DNA of 64,000 bases, from positions 1,612,001 through 1,676,000 of the forward strand of contig NZ_CP018477.1 in NCBI RefSeq assembly GCF_002277955.1, given 5' to 3'. This DNA comes from Thermogutta terrifontis (lineage in GTDB: Bacteria; Planctomycetota; Planctomycetia; Pirellulales; Thermoguttaceae). The notes under the pieces are model-generated. The model was given only the letters and a program-made list of their open reading frames with translations. It had not been told where the DNA came from and searched no databases. Shown here piece after piece: positions 17,772-26,847 of the stretch (position 1 is its first letter; each line of letters starts with the position of its first letter). Position numbers and translations under genes: made by a program.

Positions 17772-18668
17772 ATGCCTGCGGAGATCATCGACGGTAAAAA
17801 AATCGCCCAGGAGCTGCGCGAGGAAATCCGTGCTGCTGTGGAGGAACTGAAGAGTCGGTACAACGTTGTCCCCGGGTTGGCGACGGTATTGGTGGGAGAC
17901 AACCCAGCGTCGGTGTCTTACGTGTCAGCCAAAAACAGGGCTTGCGCAGAACTGGGAATGCGATCGTTCCAGCACACACTTCCCGAAAGTACCAGCGAGG
18001 ACGAATTACTGTCGCTGATTGCGGGACTGAATGCAGATCCCCTGGTCCACGGCATCCTGGTGCAGTTGCCACTGCCTCGAGGCTTATCCGAAGATCGCGT
18101 CCTTCGCGCTATCGATCCCAAAAAAGATGTGGATGGTTTCCATCCGTACAACGTGGGGCTTCTCGCCTTGGGAGACCCGGTCTTTCCCCCATGCACCCCC
18201 GCAGGAATCCTGGAACTCCTCATTCGATCCGGTACGCAGGTTGAAGGGGCGGAGGTTGTTGTGGTCGGGCGAAGTAACATCGTTGGCAAACCCGTCGCCC
18301 TGATGCTCATGCAAAAACGAAAGGGCGCTAATGCCACGGTAACCGTCTGCCACACCCAGACGAGAGACCTCGCGTTCCATACCCGGCGGGCGGATATTCT
18401 CATCGTCGCCGCGGGGAAACCGCAAGCGGTTACAGGGGACATGATCCGTCCGGGGGCCACCGTCATTGATGTGGGGGTCAATCGAATCGGATACACGGAG
18501 GCCGGTAAAGCCAAACTGGTCGGCGATGTGGACTTCGAATCGGCGGTTCAAATTGCGGGCAAGATAACCCCTGTTCCAGGGGGGGTTGGCCCCATGACGA
18601 TCACGATGCTCATGCGCAACACTCTCCGTGCGGCTCGGCTAAGTTTGGGCCTCAACTTGGATGACTGA
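17772..18668 (+). CDS. folD: Methylenetetrahydrofolate dehydrogenase/cyclohydrolase
   Basis: 298 residues. This bifunctional cytoplasmic enzyme interconverts 5,10-methylene-, methenyl- and 10-formyl-tetrahydrofolate with NADP. The N-terminal part has VGDNPASVSYVSAK with the catalytic Lys, then DVDGFHPYNVG. The NADP domain shows VVVGRSNIVGKPVALML, and the C-terminal signature is PVPGGVGPMTITML. ATG 17772 is chosen over the GTG 18 bases earlier because AGGGAG lies seven bases before it and homologues begin with PAxIIDGK. 10-formyl-THF, its product, is the substrate of the fmt product encoded earlier in the window. Confidence 0.96.
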   Translation: MPAEIIDGKKIAQELREEIRAAVEELKSRYNVVPGLATVLVGDNPASVSYVSAKNRACAELGMRSFQHTLPESTSEDELLSLIAGLNADPLVHGILVQLPLPRGLSEDRVLRAIDPKKDVDGFHPYNVGLLALGDPVFPPCTPAGILELLIRSGTQVEGAEVVVVGRSNIVGKPVALMLMQKRKGANATVTVCHTQTRDLAFHTRRADILIVAAGKPQAVTGDMIRPGATVIDVGVNRIGYTEAGKAKLVGDVDFESAVQIAGKITPVPGGVGPMTITMLMRNTLRAARLSLGLNLDD

Positions 18669-19201
18669 CCTGCCTCACCGCAAGATCAGTTCCAGGTGCA
18701 CGAAAGCGGCGCAGGCTCTCCCAAGGTGGCACCGCCGAGTGTCGCGACGGATCCTCGGCCGAGTTGGAAATCACGCCGGGTTATTCGTAAAATAAGGCAG
18801 GGAGAGGATGGCAATGTTTTGGGCTGAGGGGGCGGAGCTTGTCCATTAGCGGTCGCACGCCGGTGCGACTCTCACCAATACCTGCGGCGGGGCCAGGATT
18901 GTGGCCTGATTCTCAGCCGCGGGATCTGCATCGGTAACTGGCTTAGCAGTTTCGGCCAAGCAGGGAGGAAGTGACGACAGGCAAGGCCAGGGATTCCATC
19001 AAATTCGATGAGCAACTGACTGGCCGAATCGCCTGGCGACTGGTGGTTGCCCCATCGGTTTCTTCCAAGGCTTGGACCGGAACTGCAACAGCGGTAGGAT
19101 AAAGTGTCAACGTGCGTTGATTAACGGTTGGCTTGTGTTTGGGTTTCCTTTGCCAGGAACTGGGTGTTGTCTATGGTTCTGGAAAAAGATGGAAGGTGAC
19201 T
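18669..19201. other. Long gap before infA, possible structured RNA
   Basis: This 533-base region has no long open frame in any direction. It contains several strong local hairpins: GTCGCAC with GTGCGAC around a GCCG loop near 18851-18868, and GCGGC...GCCGC enclosing GGCCAGG...GGCCTGA near 18884-18922. It does not match tmRNA, RNase P RNA or the SRP domain IV signature as far as I can read. Either an unrecognised RNA or plain non-coding DNA is possible. Confidence 0.35.
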
Positions 19202-19426
19202 ATGGCGAAAGAAAAGGAAAAAGGTATTGAAGTTCAAGGTGTGGTGACAGAAGCACTCGCGAACACGAACTTCCGGGTACAGCTCGAGACCGGCCACACG
19301 GTGTTGGCCTATGTGGCCGGGAAGATGCGGAAGAACTTCATTCGGATCGTGCCCGGAGACAAAGTCCGCGTCGAGCTTTCTCCCTACGATCCTACCAAGG
19401 GGCGGATCACTTATCGCGAGCGATAG
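19202..19426 (+). CDS. infA: Translation initiation factor IF-1
   Basis: 74 residues, one S1/OB domain. It binds the 30S A site with IF-2 and IF-3 during initiation. The sequence [24 protein letters not shown], then [26 protein letters not shown] and [13 protein letters not shown] is the full family pattern. GGAAGG lies shortly before the ATG. It is not in the ribosomal-protein cluster seen in many bacteria, since neither neighbour is a ribosomal gene. Confidence 0.97.
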   Translation: MAKEKEKGIEVQGVVTEALANTNFRVQLETGHTVLAYVAGKMRKNFIRIVPGDKVRVELSPYDPTKGRITYRER

Positions 19427-19701
19427 TTTCTGTTCACCCCGCCTTTCTGCCACCAGCCTTGAGCTCGCCTGGCACCGTTTGCGTTTGAATTGGATGGGCA
19501 ACGGCACCGAGGATCGTTGTGCGCGCGGTGCTCAAACGGTTTCTATGTCTTTTTCTGTGGTTGACCCACTGACCCAAGTACTGGTGCCGGTGGGCTGGAA
19601 AAGTCCGGGCCATGGTCGATAGGATAAGACGGCTTCGGGAGTGTTTTGTGCTTTTTCTCCTGCAATAAAAGCCCGGACTGAAATCAGCAGGACTGAAGCC
19701 C

Positions 19702-20553
19702 ATGTCAGGAGATATCCCGGCCAAATCAGTCGTGGTGATTCATCCGTACGTGGATTTGGACGCCTGCGCTTGTGTGGCTTTTGCAGGCGCGGACGTGGAA
19801 CACGTGAAATTTCTTCCCAGCCATATCACCGAACGACCGCCCGAACTGGCGAGTGCTCGCTTTCTCGACCATCCGCTGGGTATTAAGGGGGCGCGAGAAG
19901 ACGGTGGCCTGGTCCATGCAGCGTGCCTGTTGATGCCGGAAGTGGCGGATCTGGTTAATTCTCCGTTGTTGAGAGAGATTGATTATCAGGACACCTATGG
20001 GTGGTCATTTCCCCGCTACAATCTGGCGACACTCATCACCGCTCTGCGCGCCGAATTCAAAGCCCAGGGTTTGGAAGGTGAGGGGCTGGATCGGGCCATT
20101 CTGCGGTGTATGGTGCCGATCATTCGTGGGTTGGCTCGGTTAGAACGGCAGCGCCGAACAAAGCAGGTGACGCTCATCAAAATCGGAGCGTGGCCTTTTG
20201 CCCTGCGGGTGGACTCGGAGAACCTCGACCCGCATTTGTCGCTTCAGGTGATTTCTGATCAGGAGGGCGAGGAATCACGGCCGGTGGGCGTGCTCTACCA
20301 GGAGGGCTACAATCTGGGAATCGCGCGGTTTGCCCCGTTCACCGAGCCTGATTTCCGACCGCTGGCTGCCCATCTGCCCGGCTGGTTCATTCATTCTTCC
20401 GGCTTTCTCGCGTGCTGGGGCTCGAATAAAGCTCCGCGGTCAGAGCCGCCGCCGGCAGGCACGCCGCAGAACTGGGTGGAACTGTTGCAACTGGTCCAGA
20501 AAGTGCTGAGCAACCCCGTGACGAGCTCGGAAAGCGATCCCTCCCGCACTTGA
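19702..20553 (+). CDS. Hypothetical protein with a weak DHH-like N-terminus
   Basis: 283 residues, no signal peptide. The start VVVIHPYVDLDACACVAFAG resembles the first motif of DHH-family phosphoesterases (HxxxDxDA), and FLDHPLG (55-61) could supply further metal ligands. The canonical DHH triad itself is not seen. The middle has REIDYQDTYGWSFPRYN and a helical region, and the C-terminal half IKIGAWPFALRVDSE and GVLYQEGYNLGIARF. A metal-dependent hydrolase is possible but unproven. It follows infA after 275 bases. The ATG at 19702 has AGGACTGAAGCCC upstream, a modest site. Confidence 0.68.
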   Translation: MSGDIPAKSVVVIHPYVDLDACACVAFAGADVEHVKFLPSHITERPPELASARFLDHPLGIKGAREDGGLVHAACLLMPEVADLVNSPLLREIDYQDTYGWSFPRYNLATLITALRAEFKAQGLEGEGLDRAILRCMVPIIRGLARLERQRRTKQVTLIKIGAWPFALRVDSENLDPHLSLQVISDQEGEESRPVGVLYQEGYNLGIARFAPFTEPDFRPLAAHLPGWFIHSSGFLACWGSNKAPRSEPPPAGTPQNWVELLQLVQKVLSNPVTSSESDPSRT

Positions 20554-20655
20554 TTCTTCGTGAAAGGTTGGTCACACTAAAAGCCCGGAAGGTCGGTCGG
20601 AAATCTTGAGGGCCGACGCTCGATTCGTGGTTTCATCGCTTCCGGGAGTTTAGGA

Positions 20656-23172
20656 ATGGTCCAACACGCCTGGCGTAGCCCATCGCAGGGGTTCGGCGGC
20701 GGTTTGACGGTACGTTTTTCGCCGCGGCCACGACTGCTCTGGAGCCTTGTCGGAGCCGTCTTTCTCAGCACATGCTGGGCGACAGGGGCAAGGGCGGAGC
20801 AGGTCCAAGCTTCTCCCGGCACCTGGAAGCCAGGGCCATTACTTCAAAAGATGCTGGCCGGGCCGCTCTCCAACGTGGAAGAGATTGTCTTCGCCGTGCG
20901 CGTTCCTGGTCGCGACCACTGGTATGTAACCTTCGGCAATTATTCGGACGATTCCCAGTATCCCCGGGCGCTGGGATTCAAATTCGAAGACGGCGTGTAC
21001 TGGGGCTATGGGGAGGGAGGACGGCTTTGCGCGCTGAACCTGCGGACCGGTGCGGTCCGAGTATTGCTAGATGACCCACGCGGTGGCGTCCGTGATCCCC
21101 AGGTGCATTATGATGGCCAAAAAATCCTTTTCTCGTACCGCAAAGGTGGTACTCATCCCTTTCATCTTTATGAAATCAACGTTGACGGGACGGGGCTCCG
21201 GCAATTGACGGACGGGCCAGATGACGACATCGAGCCCACGTACTGCCCGGACGGAAGCATCATCTTCTGCTCTTCGCGGTGCAGGCGGTTCGTTAATTGC
21301 TGGTACACCCGGGTGGCCGTCCTGTACCGGTGCGACGCGGACGGAAAAAACATCCGTCCGCTTTCCAGCAACAACGATCATGACAACACGCCCTGGATGC
21401 TTCCGGATGGTCGCGTCCTCTACATGCGATGGGAGTATGTCGATCGCAGCCAGGTGCACTTCCATCATTTGTGGACGATGAACCCCGATGGAACATTTCA
21501 GACGGTGTTCTTTGGCAATATGTACGGCGGGGTCGCCATGCTGGATGCCAAGCCGATTCCCAATACGAATAAGGTTGTCGTTTCCTGGTCTCCTGGACAC
21601 GGTCGGCCGGAGCACCTCGGTCCCGTGGCCATCGTGGATCCCAGTCTTGGTCCGGATAACCAGGCAGCGGTGAAAATTTTGGGAAAGGGGCGCGATTGGA
21701 AAGATCCTTATCCGATCAGCGAAGACTGCTTTTTGGTGGCCCATCCGCGTGGGCTTTTCATCATGGATGGGGAGGGCAACAGTGAGTTGATTTATGAGCT
21801 TCCCCCGGAAGAGCGCACGAAGTTTCAGTGCCATGAGCCGCGGCCGATTGTTTCCCGGCCTCGAGAGCGAGTGCTTGCCTCGCGTGTGGATCTTTCCAAG
21901 CCGACCGGCACACTCATCCTGGAGGATATCTACACGGGGCGCAATATGGCGGGAGTTCCCCGCGGTACTATCAAGAAACTTCTGGTTCTCAAACAACTGC
22001 CGAAGCCGGTTAATTTCTCCGGTGGCATGGAGCCTTTGACGATTGGCGGGTCATTCACGCTGGCGGAAGTGGTGGGGGAAGTTCCGGTGGAGCCGGACGG
22101 CTCGGCGCATTTCGAGGTGCCCGCGCTCCAATCACTGTTTTTTGTTGCACTCGATGAGAACGACATTTCTGTGAAGCGGATGCACAGTTTCGTCACGCTC
22201 CAACCGGGAGAAGTAACCAGTTGCGTTGGGTGTCACGAAGTGCGGACCCATTCCCCCCACGTTGTTCGGACCGATCTTATGGCCCTGCGACGTCCCGCAG
22301 ACAAGATCCAGCCTATTTTGGATGTGCCCAAAGTACTGGACTTCCCACGGGACATTCAGCCTATTCTGGATCGGCACTGCGTGGCCTGCCACAACCCGGA
22401 CAGGCGAGAAGGAAAAATCGACCTCACCGGTGATCACACCGCTCGTTACTCCATCAGCTACTGGACGATTCGGGTGCACAACCTCGTTTCAGATGGGCGA
22501 AATGAGCCCCGCGGAAACCGACCGCCTTACAGTTACGGGAGTGCTGCCAGCCGTCTCATGAAGCTCGTGGATGGAAGTCATTACGGGGTCAAACTGAGCC
22601 CGTTCGAACTGAAGACGCTTCGCCTGTGGATCGACACGAGTGCGTGTTATCCGGGAACATACGCCGCGCTCGGTTGCGGTTATTATCCGGTCAACCTCCC
22701 CTGGGGCGATCTGGGACAGCGCTGCGGCAGTTGCCATATCAAAGAGGTGACCACGCCGGAGGGACCAACGAAAACGCCTGTATTTAACGGAGGTTTTCCT
22801 GGCGCCCTGGAGCCCCTTTGCAATCTGGACAGACCGGAAAAGTCCTTTATATTGCGGGCTCCGCTGGCCAAATCGGCAGGAGGTTTGGAAGCCTGTGGCC
22901 AGGCAGTGTTTGCCGACACCAACGATCCCGTTTATCAGAAGACACTGGCGGCCATCGTTGACGCCCAGCGCCGCCTGCAGGAAGGAAAGCGGTTTGATAT
23001 GCCGGGATTTCGGCCCAATCGCCATTACATCCGAGAAATGCAGCGATTCGGCTTTCTCCCCAAAGATCTAGGGCCGAATGATCCCATCGACTATTACAAA
23101 GTGGACCGCGAGTACTGGGACTCATTCCTCTACCAGCCGTTGAACACGGCGGGGCTCGCCACCAAAGAGTGA
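20656..23172 (+). CDS. Hydrazine-synthase-alpha-like PD40/c-type haem protein
   Basis: 838 residues. A signal peptide (to about residue 47) is followed by beta-propeller PD40/TolB-type repeats (DDDIEPTYCPDGSIIFCSSR; WMLPDGRVLYMRWEYVDRS). Three c-type haem motifs are visible: CVGCH (about 520-524), CVACH (about 574-578, after DIQPILDRH) and CGSCH (about 690-694). This arrangement resembles the alpha subunit of hydrazine synthase and the many related planctomycete proteins. The beta and gamma subunits are not nearby, so anammox function should not be assumed; a periplasmic electron-transfer or surface role is more likely. GGGAG and AGGA lie just before the ATG. Confidence 0.85.
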   Translation: MVQHAWRSPSQGFGGGLTVRFSPRPRLLWSLVGAVFLSTCWATGARAEQVQASPGTWKPGPLLQKMLAGPLSNVEEIVFAVRVPGRDHWYVTFGNYSDDSQYPRALGFKFEDGVYWGYGEGGRLCALNLRTGAVRVLLDDPRGGVRDPQVHYDGQKILFSYRKGGTHPFHLYEINVDGTGLRQLTDGPDDDIEPTYCPDGSIIFCSSRCRRFVNCWYTRVAVLYRCDADGKNIRPLSSNNDHDNTPWMLPDGRVLYMRWEYVDRSQVHFHHLWTMNPDGTFQTVFFGNMYGGVAMLDAKPIPNTNKVVVSWSPGHGRPEHLGPVAIVDPSLGPDNQAAVKILGKGRDWKDPYPISEDCFLVAHPRGLFIMDGEGNSELIYELPPEERTKFQCHEPRPIVSRPRERVLASRVDLSKPTGTLILEDIYTGRNMAGVPRGTIKKLLVLKQLPKPVNFSGGMEPLTIGGSFTLAEVVGEVPVEPDGSAHFEVPALQSLFFVALDENDISVKRMHSFVTLQPGEVTSCVGCHEVRTHSPHVVRTDLMALRRPADKIQPILDVPKVLDFPRDIQPILDRHCVACHNPDRREGKIDLTGDHTARYSISYWTIRVHNLVSDGRNEPRGNRPPYSYGSAASRLMKLVDGSHYGVKLSPFELKTLRLWIDTSACYPGTYAALGCGYYPVNLPWGDLGQRCGSCHIKEVTTPEGPTKTPVFNGGFPGALEPLCNLDRPEKSFILRAPLAKSAGGLEACGQAVFADTNDPVYQKTLAAIVDAQRRLQEGKRFDMPGFRPNRHYIREMQRFGFLPKDLGPNDPIDYYKVDREYWDSFLYQPLNTAGLATKE

Positions 23173-23239
23173 AAGAGTCACCCGCAGTGGAGATTTCTGG
23201 CCTCGCGCAATGTGGCCGTGGTCTGGCGAGGGGGCCTTC

Positions 23240-24193
23240 TCAGTCGCTCTCCTTTTCATCGTCCAGCTCCACTTCCACAAGCGGCGAGATGGTCCCATCC
23301 AGTTTGAACCTGCCGAGGAGTGACTCGCTGATCAGATTCTTTCCAAGTACGGCCCGATTTGCCGGGGGAGTCAACGAGCGATAGAGAACCCATTGGCGAT
23401 CGCCAATCTGGATGCGATATCCAACTGCCTCCTCGTTGGTGACCTTCCGTAGGCATTCACTGACCGTAAGATGCCGCCAGGTAAACTCCGGGAGGCCGTC
23501 CGGTTGATTTTCCCCGTCCTCCGCAGTGGCGAGTTTGTGTTCCACCCGCCAGAGCGCCAGAAAAACAGGGAAGAAAAACCGCCGCCCCGTGATCCGGTAA
23601 CCCATTCGGATTTCGTTGTCGATGATCGTGATGCTGCCTTGGTTGAATCCTTGTTTCCATTCGGGGAAGGCAAGGGGCAGGATGAGCCCTTTCACGCCAG
23701 CCCCGCTGACAAGAATCTCGTGGGTCTCCCGGGCGGTCCGTAATTCGACGTCTTCCGAAACTGAAAAACGGAGGTTGTACACCCAGTCTCGTTGTTTTGG
23801 ACTCAAGAAAGTTTCCGCGAAGAGGACAAACCCGTCGATGGGGCAAACGGTGATTTGTCTTTGCTGACGAATTCCTGGGGCCAATTTCCGTTCATATTCG
23901 CGGTGATGGGCTTCACGATCGGCAAATTGGCATACTTCCTTCCACGGACTGGTTGGTTCCGGAATTTCCCCATCAACTTCGACGGACGAATGCCAGTTTC
24001 CCACAATGACAGATTCTCCAGCGAGGGTGACCGTGCAGGCCATCTCATGCTCAGTGACGGCCAGGTCCACACGGAGGCTTTCCCGAGTCCTCCTCGACCC
24101 AAGGCGGACACGGGCAAATCCGCTTGATTTTTTTTGGCGGGGAAGCGATGGTTGCCCTGACTGCTCCATTGTCTGAGGTGCTTGCTGGTCCAT
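23240..24193 (-). CDS. Hypothetical protein
   Basis: 317 residues, not recognised. There is no signal peptide or membrane helix. The N-terminus (1-35) is polar and basic, and the middle is rich in beta strands (TVTLAGESVIVGNWHSSVEV; VCPIDGFVLFAETFLS; GSITIIDNEIRMGYRITGRR). A possible C-terminal ligand region has GYRIQIGDRQWVLYRSL, and the last residues are very acidic (EVELDDEKESD). It converges on the haem-protein gene with a 67-base gap. The gene-like amino acid composition and length support it as real. Confidence 0.72.
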   Translation of the reverse strand: MDQQAPQTMEQSGQPSLPRQKKSSGFARVRLGSRRTRESLRVDLAVTEHEMACTVTLAGESVIVGNWHSSVEVDGEIPEPTSPWKEVCQFADREAHHREYERKLAPGIRQQRQITVCPIDGFVLFAETFLSPKQRDWVYNLRFSVSEDVELRTARETHEILVSGAGVKGLILPLAFPEWKQGFNQGSITIIDNEIRMGYRITGRRFFFPVFLALWRVEHKLATAEDGENQPDGLPEFTWRHLTVSECLRKVTNEEAVGYRIQIGDRQWVLYRSLTPPANRAVLGKNLISESLLGRFKLDGTISPLVEVELDDEKESD

Positions 24194-24423
24194 GTTTGCG
24201 TTTTTTCCATGAAGGGGAAAGTGCCCATGCGTGGGGCTATTCGCTGCCTTTTCCCACTCGATCTCATCGATTATCGTAGTGAGGGGAGAGCAAGTTCAAC
24301 CGCCAGTGGCGCTCGGATTGATGGGACTCCGGGAGAGAACCCTGGAGATCGCGGCTGATGGAGAGACTTGGCCTTAGCTTTTAAGGTTGCACCCTTTAAG
24401 CGTACGCTTCTTTTGGAAAAGAG

Positions 24424-25815
24424 ATGGCGATGAGACCGCAGACACGGGTAGGTTTTCTGGTTATTGTGTTGAGTGTTATCTCCTTTCAGACCGGATGTCG
24501 CAAGGAGAGACCGGGGTCCGCTGTTTCTCAATCGCATACTCATTCCCATGAAATGGCGGTTGTTCGGGCGGATGAGGGGAAACGTGCCCAACCCGCCAGT
24601 CCGTCTGTGGCAAAAGCACCGGAGGCGGATACCGGACAGGCAGCGCAGTCTGCGGTGAATTTGATGGACATCCTGGACATTGAGCTCAAGGCTGCCACAG
24701 AATGGCAGGCTGGGAATGAGGTCACTTTTCATGTGGAGGTGCGGAACCATGGAGAGGTTCCCGTTGATCAAATTGAGATTCAGGGCACGATCCAGTTCGG
24801 GCTTCAGGATACGATCAGCGAAGCACGATGGACATTTCCCGTGGGGCGGCTCTCGGCTGGAGAAACCGTCTCGCCGGTGCTCAGCTATGTTTCTACAAAG
24901 CCAGGCATCTGGTATGTCGCGGCGGCCATCTACCAAAAAGGTGAATTGATCAAGGCGACGACAAGGACGCTCTATATTCGGGAAACGGAACCCCCGAAAC
25001 CATCCGAAAAACCTGAGAAGGAGGCCGTGTCGCTCGGTCCGCCGCTCGTTGACCATCCGGAACGTTTGCAGCGGCTGCACCCCGAGTCTCCCATCTGGTT
25101 GGATGCAGAAGGTCGTGCAGTGGTAATGATCGGCCAGGTGTGTCAGCGTCAGGCCCCCCTGGAATTATTCGCATGTTTGAAGAACTCCAAGGAACACGAA
25201 TCAGTGGTGTCCATTGATACCCGCGCCTACATCGTCCATGCTGGGCTTCTGGCGCTGGGAGTGGAACCCGGACGCCCTGTGCAGTTCTATCCCGAATACC
25301 GCCCGGCAGAGGGACCGGAAATCGATGTGATTGTGGCCTGGAAGGATCCTGAAGGTAAGGTCCACACCGCACCGGCACAACAGTGGGTAAGGGACGTCCG
25401 GACGAAACAGGCGATGAGCTACCCATGGATCTTCACGGGCAGCCAGCTCCTCACCGATGAGGAGACCGGGAAGCAGTATTATTATGCCGACACCACAGGA
25501 GAGCTTATCTGCGTCTCGAATTTTCCGTCAGCGGTGCTCGACCTGCCCATTCGCAGCAGCGACAGTAACGATGCGCTCCTGTTCGAGGCGTTTACCGAGA
25601 ATATTCCGCCGCTGGGAACCGCTGTGACCGTGATTCTGAAACCAAAAGGGACGAACGTATCGCAAAAGCCCTCGGAACAGCGAGCCACGGCAACGTCGCC
25701 GACACCTGCCGAATCGGCAGGCGAGAAAGGGCCTGCCCATCCACCGGCCGACAAGTCCGGTGTGCCGGAACAAAAGCCTGCGGTTGATCGTTCCGGGAGT
25801 TCACCGATGGAGTGA
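24424..25815 (+). CDS. Lipoprotein with CARDB/DUF11-like domain
   Basis: 463 residues. The signal peptide ends in FQTGC (lipobox), so the protein is probably lipid-anchored. Residues 80-175 read like a beta-sandwich of the CARDB/DUF11 kind (IELKAATEWQAGNEVTFHVEVRN, VDQIEIQGTIQFGLQ). A second beta-rich domain follows (HPESPIWLDAEGRAVVMIGQ; PIRSSDSNDALLFEAF). The last 60 residues are a Pro/Ala/Glu/Lys-rich low-complexity tail. The role is unknown, probably in the envelope. The start has GGAAAAGAG before it. The next gene begins 76 bases after its stop. Confidence 0.8.
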   Translation: MAMRPQTRVGFLVIVLSVISFQTGCRKERPGSAVSQSHTHSHEMAVVRADEGKRAQPASPSVAKAPEADTGQAAQSAVNLMDILDIELKAATEWQAGNEVTFHVEVRNHGEVPVDQIEIQGTIQFGLQDTISEARWTFPVGRLSAGETVSPVLSYVSTKPGIWYVAAAIYQKGELIKATTRTLYIRETEPPKPSEKPEKEAVSLGPPLVDHPERLQRLHPESPIWLDAEGRAVVMIGQVCQRQAPLELFACLKNSKEHESVVSIDTRAYIVHAGLLALGVEPGRPVQFYPEYRPAEGPEIDVIVAWKDPEGKVHTAPAQQWVRDVRTKQAMSYPWIFTGSQLLTDEETGKQYYYADTTGELICVSNFPSAVLDLPIRSSDSNDALLFEAFTENIPPLGTAVTVILKPKGTNVSQKPSEQRATATSPTPAESAGEKGPAHPPADKSGVPEQKPAVDRSGSSPME

Positions 25816-25891
25816 TAGGCAGCCGGAACTCGCCAATGCGTTTGGGTGGAATGTTACGTTTGTAACTGAAGAGGAGGTTCAGATCACGTCC

Positions 25892-26827
25892 ATGGACCAG
25901 ACCAATTTCTTGAAGGCCAAGCTACTGGAATGTCTGGGCGGGCCGTGGCCGTCACCCTGCCATCTCGAACCCGAGTGGGGACAGCCAATCCAGCGAGATG
26001 GTTACACCATTACGCGTGTGACCTACCAGGTAGAACCGAATGACCGGGTCCCGGCGCTCCTCCTGGTTCCTGACGGAGTGGACGAGAAGAATCCTGCACC
26101 GGGTGTTTTGGTTTGGCATCAGCACAATGGGGAATGGCATCTCGGCAAGAGCGAGCCAGCGGGTCTGGCCGGCAATCCGATGCACCACACAGGAGTGGCA
26201 CTGGTTAAGGAAGGCTACGTCGTCCTCTGCCCCGATGCCCTGTGCTTCGAGGATCGCCAGTCACCACATTTGAAGGGTGGGGATTACGAACGATTTGTCT
26301 TTCTAAAGTATGTGGTGGAAGGGAAATGCCTCGCCTGGAAAAACATTCTCGATATGCGGCGGGCAGTGGACTTTATGAGCTCGTTGCCTTTTGTGGATGG
26401 TTCCCGATTGGGATGCTATGGCCATTCTATGGGATCAACATTCACCTGGCTTGTGGGGCCGTGGGAGGAGCGGCTGGTGTGCCTGGTGGGAAACTGCTGC
26501 TTGCCCACGTACAAGGCCATTCACCGCAAACATCTTCTCCACTGCTTTCCCAACTTCATTCCAGGTTGGCTGCGCTACGGAGATACGCCCCACATCGCCG
26601 GGTTGATTGCACCCCGGCCGCTTCTTCTCAATTTCGGCGAGCTCGACGAAGGCAGCCCGATTGAAGAAGTTCGCGAGGGAGTTGAAATCATCCGTGCTTT
26701 CTATGAGAGGGCAGGGGCCCGGGACAATTTCAGCGTGTTCATCCAACCGGGCGTGGGGCACGTCCTCTCAGAAGAAATGTGGGAGCGCACAAAGGCCTGG
26801 TTTGCGCGACACCTCAAACGTTTGTGA
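25892..26827 (+). CDS. Alpha/beta hydrolase, acetyl-xylan-esterase/dienelactone-hydrolase type
   Basis: 311 residues. The alpha/beta hydrolase core shows PGVLVWHQHNGEWHLGKSE, the nucleophile elbow GCYGHSMGSTF with Ser, an acid region GELDEGSP and a C-terminal catalytic His in QPGVGHVLSEEM. This matches the Abhydrolase_7-like esterases common near sugar-degrading genes. There is no signal peptide, so it is likely cytoplasmic. ATG 25892 is the first good start for the domain, but GGAGG lies 14 bases upstream, longer than usual. It is cotranscribed in direction with the lipoprotein before it. Confidence 0.87.
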   Translation: MDQTNFLKAKLLECLGGPWPSPCHLEPEWGQPIQRDGYTITRVTYQVEPNDRVPALLLVPDGVDEKNPAPGVLVWHQHNGEWHLGKSEPAGLAGNPMHHTGVALVKEGYVVLCPDALCFEDRQSPHLKGGDYERFVFLKYVVEGKCLAWKNILDMRRAVDFMSSLPFVDGSRLGCYGHSMGSTFTWLVGPWEERLVCLVGNCCLPTYKAIHRKHLLHCFPNFIPGWLRYGDTPHIAGLIAPRPLLLNFGELDEGSPIEEVREGVEIIRAFYERAGARDNFSVFIQPGVGHVLSEEMWERTKAWFARHLKRL

Positions 26828-26847
26828 TTTCGAAAATCCCGGCCCAC

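Noticed and set aside
18669-19201. SRP RNA or RNase P RNA
   Set aside because: The GGAAGGAAGCAGCC-type SRP loop and the RNase P core GAGGAAAGUC are not found.
20656-23172. Evidence for anammox metabolism
   Set aside because: A single HzsA-like protein is not enough; HzsB, HzsC and other anammox genes are absent from the window.
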